Below the pieces are notes generated by a model. The model was given only the letters and a program-made list of their open reading frames with translations. It made no database searches and was not told where the DNA came from. A stretch of DNA of 64,000 nucleotides from JBLHZY01 sp047631555. Its GTDB lineage: Bacteria > Pseudomonadota > Alphaproteobacteria > Rhodobacterales > Rhodobacteraceae. This document shows, piece after piece, positions 1-7,337 of the stretch (positions are counted from its first letter, which is position 1; each line of letters opens with the position of its first letter). The position numbers and the translations under genes were made by a program. The stretch lies in NCBI GenBank assembly GCA_047631555.1, contig JBLHZY010000002.1, positions 806,001 to 870,000 on the forward strand. Reading direction: 5' to 3'.

Positions 1-294
1 GGGCTGCGGCTTTGGAGCGGCCTCCATGCCCATGCCGGAAAACCCATCTTCATCGTTGTCAAAGAGGCCTTCATCCGAGGGCGCTTGTGGCTTAGGCGCA
101 GGTTTGGCAGCGGGCCTTTGCGCGGGCGCAGCGGGTGCGCTTTGCGGGGCTTGCTGCTGGGGTTGCGGCGCGGCTGCGCTGGGCGCGGCTTTTGGCGCCT
201 GCTCAGCTTGCGCTTGCGGGGTTGCATCGACCGCGCCCTCAAGCGGGCCAGTGCGACGGATGCGGAACTTTTTAGCTTTGGGCTTCGTAGTCAT
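1..294 (-). CDS. Capsule polysaccharide export protein, N-terminal fragment (KpsE-like)
   Basis: The gene runs off the left edge; 98 codons from an ATG at 294 are present. The N-terminus (MTTKPKAKKFRIRR) is basic. It is followed by a long Ala/Pro/Gln-rich, probably disordered stretch and an acidic patch (DNDEDG near residue 80). Cytoplasmic N-termini of this sort precede the first membrane segment in polysaccharide co-polymerase (KpsE/RkpR-like) proteins of Rhodobacteraceae; no conserved domain is visible here. The start lies inside the end of the upstream KpsT-like gene (23-base overlap), so the two are translationally linked. The assignment to capsule export is inferred mainly from that neighbour. 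Confidence 0.55.
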   Translation of the reverse strand, partial: MTTKPKAKKFRIRRTGPLEGAVDATPQAQAEQAPKAAPSAAAPQPQQQAPQSAPAAPAQRPAAKPAPKPQAPSDEGLFDNDEDGFSGMGMEAAPKPQP

Positions 295-931
295 AAAGCG
301 CTTTCGCCTCTTCTAGAGTATCGAACATATGGAGCCGTCCGTCGCGCAAAACCGCTGCCGTCCGGCAGAATTTTTCAAGCGTGGCGGCTTGGTGTGAGAC
401 AACGATGATTGTTGCCCGTTCCAACCGTTCGCGCAGGATTGCCCCTGCCTTTTTGTTAAACTCCACATCTGACGTTGAAGGCATGCCTTCATCAATCAGA
501 TACATATCAAAATCGAGCGCCAAGAGCAGCGCGAAATTCAGCCGCGAGCGCATGCCCGCTGAATAGGTTCCCACGGGCATATCGAAATACTCATCGATCT
601 GCACCAGCCAGCGGCAAAACGCTTCAACATAATCGGGATCAAGCGCATAGAGCCGGGCGATAAAGCGCACATTTTCGCGCGCGGTATGTTTGGGAACGAG
701 CCCGCCCATAAAGCCCAGCGGAAACGAGATACGGCATTCGCGGCGAATTTCGCCCTCGTCCGGCTTCTCGAGCCCGGCCATCATGTTGATGATTGTGGTT
801 TTGCCAGTGCCGTTGGGGGCCAGAATGCCAAGCGAATTCCCAAGCTCCACACGAAAAGACGCGTCTTCAAGGATAACCTTGCGCCGCTTTCCGGTCCAAA
901 AGGACTTGGATACATTGTTGAACTCGAGCAT
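272..931 (-). CDS. kpsT: ABC transporter ATP-binding protein, capsule export (KpsT-like)
   Basis: A 219-residue nucleotide-binding subunit, the usual length for KpsT/Wzt-type ATPases without a C-terminal carbohydrate domain. It has a Walker A motif (APNGTGKT, residues 38-45), a divergent signature SAGM around residue 125, Walker B ending MYLIDEG, and an H-loop SHQ. The divergent signature and the DEG form of Walker B are typical of polysaccharide exporters. It would energise an inner-membrane KpsM partner that is not in the window. The 3' end overlaps the KpsE-like gene. Family assignment is firm; the substrate (capsule) is inferred. Confidence 0.85.
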   Translation of the reverse strand: MLEFNNVSKSFWTGKRRKVILEDASFRVELGNSLGILAPNGTGKTTIINMMAGLEKPDEGEIRRECRISFPLGFMGGLVPKHTARENVRFIARLYALDPDYVEAFCRWLVQIDEYFDMPVGTYSAGMRSRLNFALLLALDFDMYLIDEGMPSTSDVEFNKKAGAILRERLERATIIVVSHQAATLEKFCRTAAVLRDGRLHMFDTLEEAKALYDYEAQS

Positions 932-1129
932 GAACCGCTCCGACCTGCCTATATCTACAGTCCTTATCGGACCTTGGTTAATATGACCTATAGAGTGTCA
1001 TTTAGGCGGTATTATGTCGGATCGCGCCCCCCATATTCAATGGAGAACGCGATTTTATGCAGATTCTGCGGATTTAATCGTGTTTTTTGATGCCAATCTG
1101 GCAACAATGTGACGAGGTTCTTGAGAAAA

Positions 1130-2410
1130 TCAGCCGTTTTGTTTCTCAACTCGCAACAATTTACCCGCAACAAACGAGAAGATCACTGCCGAGAAGCTGA
1201 GCAGCGCGCCCATTTTGGCAGCGTCGCGCACGTTGATCCCCTCGATCACCACGCTGCTGTCAAACGCCACAGAGGCGATAAACAGCGACACGGTAAAGCC
1301 GATGGCGGCGACAAAGCCGATCACAACCAAATCAATCGTGCGCATCCCTTTGGGCAGGCCAAGGCGCAACCCATGCGCGGCAAAAGCGCCGAAGATAAAG
1401 ATGCCGATCGGTTTACCGACCAACAGCCCGGCCAGAACCAGCCAAGTCGGCGAGCCGATAGAACCAAATTCAACGCCTGCATTGAGCAGCCCAAAGAAGA
1501 AGAGGATGACCTCGACCGGGTGTTTGAGCAGATGCTCGGCGTGGTTCAACAGATCCGTTAGGTATTGCTCGGCCTCGGCAAAGATACCAAAGGCGCGATC
1601 TGCGTGGGGCAGGGTTGGGATGATCGGAAGAAGGCCGAGGGCAGGGTGAATGCCCGCTTCTTGGAAACCATACCAGCTTAGGCAGCCCGCAATCAGATAG
1701 GGCCAAACGTTCAGCTTTTCGCGCACCCATGTAGAGACGGTGCGCAATTGATTGCCCCGATCCAATTTGCGCGGCAGCCAGTTGAACAGCACGAAAACGG
1801 CGATCGCAGAGCCAACCGAAAGCAGCAGCCATTCGGGCATCAATTCGGCGCTAGGATAGAAGATCGCAAGGATAATAAGGCCCGCAGCATCATCCGCGAT
1901 GGCCAGCAATAGCAAGAAGCGCACAGCCGGGTGACCTGCGCCAAAGACCATGCGGCCAACGAGATAGGCAAAGGCGATATCGGTCGCCGTGGGGATCGCC
2001 CAGCCGCGAGAAACCGCATCAAATGTTGTCGAGCCGAGAAAATGCGCAAGCCCGAGGTAAACCGCGATTGGCCCGATCATTCCGCCCAGCGTGGCGATCA
2101 AAGGCGTTGCAGCTTTGCGCCCGCGCAGCGAGCCTTCTTTAAGGATAACCGCTTCCCAAACCTCTTTCGCGGCGATGGCAAAGAAGAAGGCCATCAGCAC
2201 GTCGTTAAAGAGGTAATGGAGCGTGAGGGTGCGATGAATATGGCCCTCGGCATCGGCATGGGGATGGCCAATGAAGAAATCATCAACGATCACAAACTCT
2301 ACAAAATCATGATAGCTGCCCGCATCCAAATTGGCCCAAATCAGCGCGGTCACTGCGCCAAGGATCAAAAGGATTGAGTAGTTCGTAACGAAATTCCAGA
2401 CGCGATACAT
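1130..2410 (-). CDS. nhaA: Na+/H+ antiporter NhaA
   Basis: A 426-residue inner-membrane antiporter that exchanges internal Na+ for external protons and supports pH and salt homeostasis, fitting a marine bacterium. The paired aspartates of the transport site are at D173-D174 in AIADDAAGL, and the conserved TDIAF aspartate is D144. About twelve hydrophobic segments are present. A hydrophilic insertion with several His residues (HPHADAEGHIH, about residues 49-59) is longer than in E. coli NhaA and resembles other alphaproteobacterial members. It appears monocistronic, with about 150 bases on the upstream side and 200 on the downstream side. Confidence 0.95.
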   Translation of the reverse strand: MYRVWNFVTNYSILLILGAVTALIWANLDAGSYHDFVEFVIVDDFFIGHPHADAEGHIHRTLTLHYLFNDVLMAFFFAIAAKEVWEAVILKEGSLRGRKAATPLIATLGGMIGPIAVYLGLAHFLGSTTFDAVSRGWAIPTATDIAFAYLVGRMVFGAGHPAVRFLLLLAIADDAAGLIILAIFYPSAELMPEWLLLSVGSAIAVFVLFNWLPRKLDRGNQLRTVSTWVREKLNVWPYLIAGCLSWYGFQEAGIHPALGLLPIIPTLPHADRAFGIFAEAEQYLTDLLNHAEHLLKHPVEVILFFFGLLNAGVEFGSIGSPTWLVLAGLLVGKPIGIFIFGAFAAHGLRLGLPKGMRTIDLVVIGFVAAIGFTVSLFIASVAFDSSVVIEGINVRDAAKMGALLSFSAVIFSFVAGKLLRVEKQNG

Positions 2411-2560
2411 GCGAAAAATCCTCAGTTTTGTTTGAAGGGAGAGTTAGGGCATGGAGGGGCGCGGGGCAAGGATGCGCAGGCGACTTTTTTGGCAAAATGC
2501 TGCGTTCGCAAGACGCTTTATCGGGCAGACCCTCTAAGTCGCGCCGCTTGGGCAGGCCGA

Positions 2561-3616
2561 TTACGCCACGCGCGCGTAGCCTTCGATCAATTGGCGCAGG
2601 CCAAGGTAGGCGCCAGCCATGATCGCCGCCAGCGTGATTGGCGCGCTCAATGCCAGCACTGAAAACGCCGACATCCCTTGCCCGACGCTGCACCCAACGG
2701 CGACAACGGCGCCGATCCCCATAAGCGCTGCGCCAAATATCTGGCGGCGCAATTCGCGCGGGTCTTCGCAGGCTTCCCAGCGGAAATGCCCCTTGATCAA
2801 GCTGCCGATAAACGCGCCAAGCAAGACCCCGCCAACCGAGCCAACGCCAAAGCTCAGCAGATTGCCGGAGGAGGTCATTGTATAGATCATCGTTTCGCCA
2901 ATGGGGGCAGAAAATGTATGCGAAACAACGGGTAAGCCTTCAAACCCGTGGTGCGACAAATAGTAGGTGCCAAGCCAGCCAGACAGGATCGCGATCCCAA
3001 CAACCGCGCCCCAAAACAGGGCGGCAGGTTTTTGAAATACCCGGCGCGACGCCAGCCCAATGGCAAGAATGACAAGCCCAATCGCGATCCCGATTGTATT
3101 GGCGGAAATACCGGAGGCCTCGCTCAGGAGCTGCGCTATGCCGGGGGGTGTTCCGGTTGCTTGGCTCTCGGGAAAGACGGTGATCCGCAGGCGCGCGAGT
3201 GGGCCGGAAAGCGTCATATAAGAGCTGAGCCCCATCACCAAAACGATCACAAACGAGCGCAAATCCCCGCCGCCAAGCCGCGCCAGCGCGCCAAAGCCGC
3301 AATTGCCCGCGAGCGCCATGCCATAACCAAAGGTCAAGCCGCCAAAAATACAGGCCCAAATATTAAGCGATTGGCGCAGATAGAGGGATTGCGCGGGATC
3401 AAAGCCGCCAAGGCTCGCTGCGGCAAAGCTGCCGATAGTGGCGACGCCAATGGCAATCGCCCACATGCGCAGCCGCGTGTCCTTGCCGCCGTAAAAGAAA
3501 TCCTCAATCGCGCCAAGCGTACAAAACCGGCCAAAACGCGCGGCAAACCCAAGGAGCAGCCCGCCAAACAGGCCGACCAAAGCGGTCAGGGTCGTTTCTT
3601 CCAGCCCAAAAAGCAT
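2561..3616 (-). CDS. YeeE/YedE-family sulfur (thiosulfate) transporter, SoxT-like
   Basis: A 351-residue polytopic membrane protein. Three conserved cysteines mark the YeeE/YedE family: C32 (FCTLG), C106 (AGNCGFG) and C309 (VGCSVGQG). In characterised YeeE these cysteines relay thiosulfate across the membrane. The ATG at 3616 was chosen because GGGAGGAGGG precedes it directly; a TTG 18 bases upstream lies in that ribosome-binding site. It follows soxR on the same strand after about 94 bases. Position at the sox locus supports import or handling of thiosulfate or another sulfur species, as proposed for SoxT. The exact substrate is unproven. Confidence 0.85.
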   Translation of the reverse strand: MLFGLEETTLTALVGLFGGLLLGFAARFGRFCTLGAIEDFFYGGKDTRLRMWAIAIGVATIGSFAAASLGGFDPAQSLYLRQSLNIWACIFGGLTFGYGMALAGNCGFGALARLGGGDLRSFVIVLVMGLSSYMTLSGPLARLRITVFPESQATGTPPGIAQLLSEASGISANTIGIAIGLVILAIGLASRRVFQKPAALFWGAVVGIAILSGWLGTYYLSHHGFEGLPVVSHTFSAPIGETMIYTMTSSGNLLSFGVGSVGGVLLGAFIGSLIKGHFRWEACEDPRELRRQIFGAALMGIGAVVAVGCSVGQGMSAFSVLALSAPITLAAIMAGAYLGLRQLIEGYARVA

Positions 3617-3710
3617 CGCGATCCCTCCTCCCAAAGGTGTCAGATGTTATGGCGTATGAAGCAGGCCTTGGCCGGCCCTGCGCACAATCTTTGCGCTATG
3701 GTAGAGGGGT

Positions 3711-4046
3711 TTAGCAATCTGCGCAAAAAAGATCGTAGACGACTTCCATGATCTGTTTTGAGCGATCATCGGTAAGGCTGTAATAGATCACTTTGCCTTC
3801 GCGGCGGGGCGTCACGAGGCCTTCAAGGCGCAGGCGGGAAAGTTGTTGAGAAACAGCCGCTTGGCGCGCGCTCAGCAGGTCTTCCAGCTCGGTTACGGAT
3901 TTTTCGCCCGTTGCCAGATGGCACAGGATCATCATCCGGCCTTCATGGCTGATGGCTTTCAAAAAGTTGGAAGCGCGCTCTGCGTTTTGCATCATCTTAT
4001 CGACGTCGCTGCGGCTCATATTTTCTGTGAAAACGGGAATACCCAT
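3711..4046 (-). CDS. soxR: ArsR-family sulfur-responsive repressor SoxR (SqrR/BigR type)
   Basis: A 111-residue winged-helix ArsR/SmtB protein. The DNA-reading helix is RQAAVSQQLSRL (about residues 61-72) and the wing is RREGKVIYYSL. Cys42 (ILCHL) and Cys108 (LFCADC) are 66 residues apart, the spacing of Cys41 and Cys107 in the persulfide sensor SqrR of Rhodobacter capsulatus; there is an additional Cys111. Such proteins repress sulfur-oxidation genes until the cysteines form a polysulfide bridge. The start has AGAGGA upstream. Two perfect ATTC-N8-GAAT palindromes elsewhere in this locus are its likely operators. Name from Paracoccus sox nomenclature; it is unrelated to the redox regulator SoxR of E. 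coli. Confidence 0.9.
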   Translation of the reverse strand: MGIPVFTENMSRSDVDKMMQNAERASNFLKAISHEGRMMILCHLATGEKSVTELEDLLSARQAAVSQQLSRLRLEGLVTPRREGKVIYYSLTDDRSKQIMEVVYDLFCADC

Positions 4047-4116
4047 TTTGTCTGTCCTCTGGTCGGTCGCGATATGGTTTGCGCGTTTATAGCTATCTAT
4101 GCCAATTCTTTTAACT

Positions 4117-4128
4117 TTTCAATTGAAA
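4117..4128. promoter_or_regulatory. Perfect palindrome between soxR and soxS
   Basis: TTTCAATTGAAA is a perfect 12-base palindrome in the 94-base gap between soxS and soxR. A lone ATTC half-site is nearby (4105-4108) without a matching GAAT at the right distance. It could be an internal promoter or autoregulation element for soxR. No -10/-35 pair is convincing here, so the role is open. Confidence 0.3.
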
Positions 4129-4140
4129 CGGGCGAGGGGC

Positions 4141-4539
4141 TTAGTTGCGGGGCGGGTCGGCGGCCTGTTGGATCATGACGCCAAGTAACCCCCAGAAAAA
4201 ATCCTCCCCCGGATAGCCCTCAATGCGGGACCGCTCAACGCCGTTTTGCACAAGAATAAAGGTGGGGGTGAAATGGGGTTTGGATTTGAAATCTATGTCT
4301 GCATCCCCGATCTGCTGGATATCGATGCGGCGCAGTGGGGCGGCTTTGCCCTCGCTCGTTTTGGGGTAGATCGGCGCGATTTCCGAATTCCAGCGCGCGC
4401 ACCACATACAGCCCGCCTCCTCGATCATCACCAAGCGAAGCGCTGGCCCCTCATCCGCGCGCGCCAATTGCGGCGCGAAGATCGCGGCGAAAAAGGCTGC
4501 CAGAGCGGCCAGTAAAAGAGGTTTGAGCATGGGGCGCAT
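4141..4539 (-). CDS. soxS: Periplasmic thioredoxin-like protein SoxS
   Basis: A 132-residue exported thioredoxin-fold protein. An N-terminal hydrophobic signal (LLLAALAAFFAAIFAPQLARA) is followed by the redox motif C44-M-W-C47 and a TPTF cis-proline loop. In Paracoccus, SoxS is a periplasmic reductant that keeps the SoxYZ carrier active. It sits head to head with soxV and upstream of soxR on the same strand, as in classical sox loci. Two start codons are possible (4539 or 4530); neither has a strong Shine-Dalgarno site, and the longer is given. Thioredoxin identity is clear; the SoxS name rests on position and size. Confidence 0.78.
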   Translation of the reverse strand: MRPMLKPLLLAALAAFFAAIFAPQLARADEGPALRLVMIEEAGCMWCARWNSEIAPIYPKTSEGKAAPLRRIDIQQIGDADIDFKSKPHFTPTFILVQNGVERSRIEGYPGEDFFWGLLGVMIQQAADPPRN

Positions 4540-4568
4540 GGGAACTCGATTGACGGGGTGATTACAAA

Positions 4569-4591
4569 ACACATAATATGAATGTGTGAAT
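4569..4591. promoter_or_regulatory. Candidate degenerate SoxR/SqrR operator between soxS and soxV
   Basis: The 77-base divergent soxS-soxV gap holds an inverted repeat ACACAT-N7-ATGTGT (4569-4587). An overlapping imperfect ATAT-N8-GAAT (4576-4591) keeps one full half-site of the ATTC-N8-GAAT box seen perfectly elsewhere in the locus. In Paracoccus, SoxR is known to bind the soxS-soxV region, which makes this the natural place for an operator. The match is imperfect. Confidence 0.4.
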
Positions 4592-4616
4592 AACTCAAGA
4601 TCGGCGGGCAGCACAA

Positions 4617-5357
4617 ATGTTTGATATCTCCTTTTGGGGCGCTGGGCTGGCGGGGCTGCTTTCGTTTCTGTCGCCCTGCATCTTGCCGATTGTGCCGTTT
4701 TACCTTTCCTATTTGGCCGGCGTGAGCATGAACCAGATCGCCGCCGATACACAGATCAGCCGCGCGGTGCGCCTGCGGGCCTTTGCGGCTTCGGTCTTCT
4801 TTGCGCTTGGGGTGATCACGGTTTTCATGGCGCTGGGCGTATCGGCGAGCTTTTTCGGGCAGATGGTGCGCGAATGGTTTGATGTGCTGCGCTGGGTTGC
4901 CGCAGCTGTTATTATCGCGATGGGGCTGCATTTTCTGGGCGTGATCCGGATTGGGTTTCTCTATCGCCAGATGCGTGCTGACGTGGGCTCGACCTCGAAG
5001 ATGAGCTTGGTTGGGGCCTATGTGATTGGGCTTGCTTTTGCCTTTGGCTGGACGCCTTGCGTTGGGCCGGTTTTGGCGGCGATCCTGTTTATGGCGGGCG
5101 GGCAGGAAAGCGCGGCACAGGGCGCGGGGCTTTTGCTGGTCTACGGGATCGGGATGACCTTACCCTTTGTTTTGGCGTCGCTTTTTATCGGGCCGTTTAT
5201 GCGCTGGATGGTCAAATTCCGCCGCCATTTGGGCAAGATCGAAAAGGTGATGGGCGCGCTTTTGATCCTTTTTGGCATCCTGATCGGCACCAATGCGGTG
5301 AACTATATCGCGCAGTGGATGCTAGAGGTCGCGCCCAATCTTTGGCTTTTGTTATAG
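4617..5357 (+). CDS. soxV: CcdA/DsbD-family thiol transporter SoxV
   Basis: A 246-residue protein with six hydrophobic segments. Its paired conserved cysteines are C21 (LSPCILP) and C148 (GWTPCVGP), the signature of CcdA. It passes electrons from cytoplasmic thioredoxin across the inner membrane to periplasmic thioredoxins. In sox loci it serves SoxW and SoxS, which keep the SoxY cysteine reduced. It begins the plus-strand sox transcription unit and is followed after 12 bases by soxW. Length and motif placement match the family; the Sox role follows from context. Confidence 0.93.
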   Translation: MFDISFWGAGLAGLLSFLSPCILPIVPFYLSYLAGVSMNQIAADTQISRAVRLRAFAASVFFALGVITVFMALGVSASFFGQMVREWFDVLRWVAAAVIIAMGLHFLGVIRIGFLYRQMRADVGSTSKMSLVGAYVIGLAFAFGWTPCVGPVLAAILFMAGGQESAAQGAGLLLVYGIGMTLPFVLASLFIGPFMRWMVKFRRHLGKIEKVMGALLILFGILIGTNAVNYIAQWMLEVAPNLWLLL

Positions 5358-5369
5358 GGAGAACTTGAG

Positions 5370-5930
5370 ATGAAAACGCTCTTTGCTTTGCTGATTGCCT
5401 TGATGCTGGGCGGGCCTGTACTGGCCGCCTCAACCATGGGCGACGATGGCCTGCACAAGGCCGATTGGATGCGCGATACGTTCAAAGATCTGCGCGAGGA
5501 TTTTGCCGAGGCCGAGGCCGAGGGCAAGCGCTTGATGGTGATCGTCGAGCAGCGCGGATGCATCTATTGCAAGAAGATGCACGAGGAGGTTTTCCCCGTT
5601 CCTGAGATCGAGAGCTATCTCAAGGCGCATTATTTCGTGGTGCAGATCAACATGTTTGGCGATCTGGATGTGACCGATTTTGATGGGGTCACTTTGCCCG
5701 AAAAAGAGATGGTGCGCCGCTGGAATGCAATGTTCACGCCGATGATTCTGTTTTTTCCGGTTGAGATGCCAAAAGAGACGCCCGCGCATCAAGTTGCCGT
5801 TGCGACAATGCCCGGCGCCTTTGGCAAGTTTACGACGCTAAACATGCTCACTTGGGTGCAAGAAGAGGGCTATCTTTCAGATGAAAGTTTTCAGCGTTTT
5901 CATGCGCGCAAGCTTGCAGAGCGCCAATAA
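5370..5930 (+). CDS. soxW: Periplasmic thioredoxin SoxW
   Basis: A 186-residue thioredoxin-fold protein with a cleavable signal peptide (LFALLIALMLGGPVLAAS) and a redox centre C64-I-Y-C67. Residues FTPMILFF carry the cis-proline. It should accept electrons from SoxV and reduce periplasmic sulfur-carrier thiols. A GGGAGA ribosome-binding site lies in the short soxV-soxW gap, so the pair is co-translated. In Paracoccus, soxW is partly redundant with other thioredoxins; here soxS is also present. Confidence 0.9.
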   Translation: MKTLFALLIALMLGGPVLAASTMGDDGLHKADWMRDTFKDLREDFAEAEAEGKRLMVIVEQRGCIYCKKMHEEVFPVPEIESYLKAHYFVVQINMFGDLDVTDFDGVTLPEKEMVRRWNAMFTPMILFFPVEMPKETPAHQVAVATMPGAFGKFTTLNMLTWVQEEGYLSDESFQRFHARKLAERQ

Positions 5931-5963
5931 TTGGACCGTTTCCTAAGGCTTTTTCTACATTCC

Positions 5964-5985
5964 CAAATTCAACTATCTGAATTTG
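5964..5985. promoter_or_regulatory. Perfect SqrR/SoxR-type operator upstream of soxX
   Basis: CAAATTC-N8-GAATTTG has two perfect 7-base arms and contains the ATTC-N8-GAAT core described for SqrR/BigR-type repressors. It lies in the soxW-soxX gap, 66 bases before the soxX ATG. SoxR of Paracoccus is known to bind this same intergenic region. It should control the catalytic genes soxXYZA and possibly soxBCD. Confidence 0.75.
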
Positions 5986-6051
5986 ATGTTGCTAAGATTG
6001 AAAAGACCTGCCTAAGATAGGGTCAAATCATCGCGATCTTTGGGAGGGATC

Positions 6052-6504
6052 ATGAACAAATACATCCTTGCGTTCGTCGCCTTTTGTGCAACGCCGACAC
6101 TACTATCGGCCGAGGTGATTGCCCCGGCAGATGTCACGTTTGACGAGGGGGCTATTGTGGCTTCGTTGACGGGCGTTGCGGGCGATCCTGTTGCGGGGCG
6201 CGCGACCTTCATGAACCGCAAGCTGGGCAATTGCCTTGCCTGTCACGCGAATTCCGAAATGGGCGAACAGTCCTTTCACGGCGAAGTTGGCCCGCCCCTT
6301 GATGGCGCTGGTGATCGCTGGAGCGCAGAGGAATTGCGCGGCATCGTCACCAATTCCAAAAAGATGTTTGAAGGCACCATCATGCCCGCCTTCTACGTGG
6401 ATGCCGGCTATACGCGGCCAATGAAATCCTTTGACGGCAAAACCATTCTTTCGGCGCAAGACGTCGAGAACGTGGTCGCCTATTTGCAAACTCTGACTGA
6501 ATAA
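6052..6504 (+). CDS. soxX: Sulfur-oxidation cytochrome c SoxX
   Basis: A 150-residue exported monohaem cytochrome. A signal peptide (YILAFVAFCATPTLLSA) precedes one haem-binding site C61-LA-C64-H65, and the MPAF segment supplies the methionine ligand. SoxX pairs with SoxA and carries electrons away when thiosulfate is conjugated to SoxYZ. The ATG at 6052 was chosen because GGGAGGG ends just before it; an in-frame TTG at 6040 overlaps that site. soxY follows after 30 bases. Length agrees with short SoxX forms. Confidence 0.93.
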   Translation: MNKYILAFVAFCATPTLLSAEVIAPADVTFDEGAIVASLTGVAGDPVAGRATFMNRKLGNCLACHANSEMGEQSFHGEVGPPLDGAGDRWSAEELRGIVTNSKKMFEGTIMPAFYVDAGYTRPMKSFDGKTILSAQDVENVVAYLQTLTE

Positions 6505-6534
6505 TTCCTCAAGATTCTGGGAGAACATCACATC

Positions 6535-6957
6535 ATGGCTCTTACACGCCGCAACATACTTATTCTCGGCTCCGCGACCCTTGCTGCGAGCGCATTTGCA
6601 GGGCTTCCGGCCTTTGCGTCTTTGTCCGACGAAGCCATCGCTGCGTTTACTGGCGGCGCTGACATTGGCGAAGGCGGCATCACGCTGACGGCGCCTGAAA
6701 TCGCGGAAAACGGCAACACAGTGCCAATCCGCGTTGATGCGCCGGGCGCTGTGTCGATCACCGTTTTGGCTACCGGCAATCCAACGCCAAAAGTCGCGAC
6801 ATTCAACTTTGGCCCGCTTGCAGGCGCACAGGCCGCCTCGACACGTATTCGGCTCGCCAAAACCCAAGATCTCGTAGCAATCGCCAAGATGCCCGATGGC
6901 ACCTTCACGCGCGCATCCGCGACCGTGAAAGTGACAATCGGCGGCTGCGGCGGCTAA
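6535..6957 (+). CDS. soxY: Thiosulfate-oxidation carrier protein SoxY
   Basis: A 140-residue protein ending in the SoxY hallmark GGCGG. Cys138 is the swinging-arm residue to which sulfur intermediates are covalently attached during the Sox cycle. The N-terminus carries a Tat-like signal (TRRNILILGSATLAASAFAG). It forms the heterodimer SoxYZ with the product of the next gene, 24 bases downstream, and the complex would be exported by the Tat route with SoxZ hitch-hiking. Confidence 0.96.
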   Translation: MALTRRNILILGSATLAASAFAGLPAFASLSDEAIAAFTGGADIGEGGITLTAPEIAENGNTVPIRVDAPGAVSITVLATGNPTPKVATFNFGPLAGAQAASTRIRLAKTQDLVAIAKMPDGTFTRASATVKVTIGGCGG

Positions 6958-6981
6958 GCGAATAGATAAAGGAATAAACCA

Positions 6982-7311
6982 ATGGCAGATAATGTACGCC
7001 CCCGCGTCCGCGTTCCCGGCACCGCCGCTGCAGGCGATGTGATCGTGATCAAAACGTTGATCAGTCACCCGATGGAATCCGGCCAGCGCAAAGGCAGCGA
7101 TGGCAACCCGATCCCGCGTTCGATCATCAACCGCTTCTTGTGCACCTTTAACGGCGAGACCGTGATCGATGTGACCATCGAGCCCGCAGTTTCGACCAAC
7201 CCGTTCATCGAATTCGAAGCCAAAGTGCCCGCCTCAGGCGAGTTTAAATTCACTTGGTATGATGATGATGGCTCGGTTTACGAGGACGCAAAGTCAATCG
7301 AAGTCGCCTAA
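6982..7311 (+). CDS. soxZ: Thiosulfate-oxidation carrier protein SoxZ
   Basis: A 109-residue immunoglobulin-like protein with the SoxZ features RVRVPGTAAAGDVIVIKTLI and HPMESGQR. It has no signal peptide, as usual, because it is co-exported with SoxY. It stabilises the SoxY carboxy-terminal arm and presents it to SoxXA, SoxB and SoxCD. It lies between soxY and soxA with short gaps, in the standard X-Y-Z-A order. Confidence 0.96.
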   Translation: MADNVRPRVRVPGTAAAGDVIVIKTLISHPMESGQRKGSDGNPIPRSIINRFLCTFNGETVIDVTIEPAVSTNPFIEFEAKVPASGEFKFTWYDDDGSVYEDAKSIEVA

Positions 7312-7337
7312 TTCGGCATCAAAGGGAGGAGCGCCAA

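Noticed and set aside
6103..7068. 321-codon minus-strand frame opposite soxX, soxY and the start of soxZ
   Set aside because: It spans three genes that are certain on the other strand, and its translation shows no family features.
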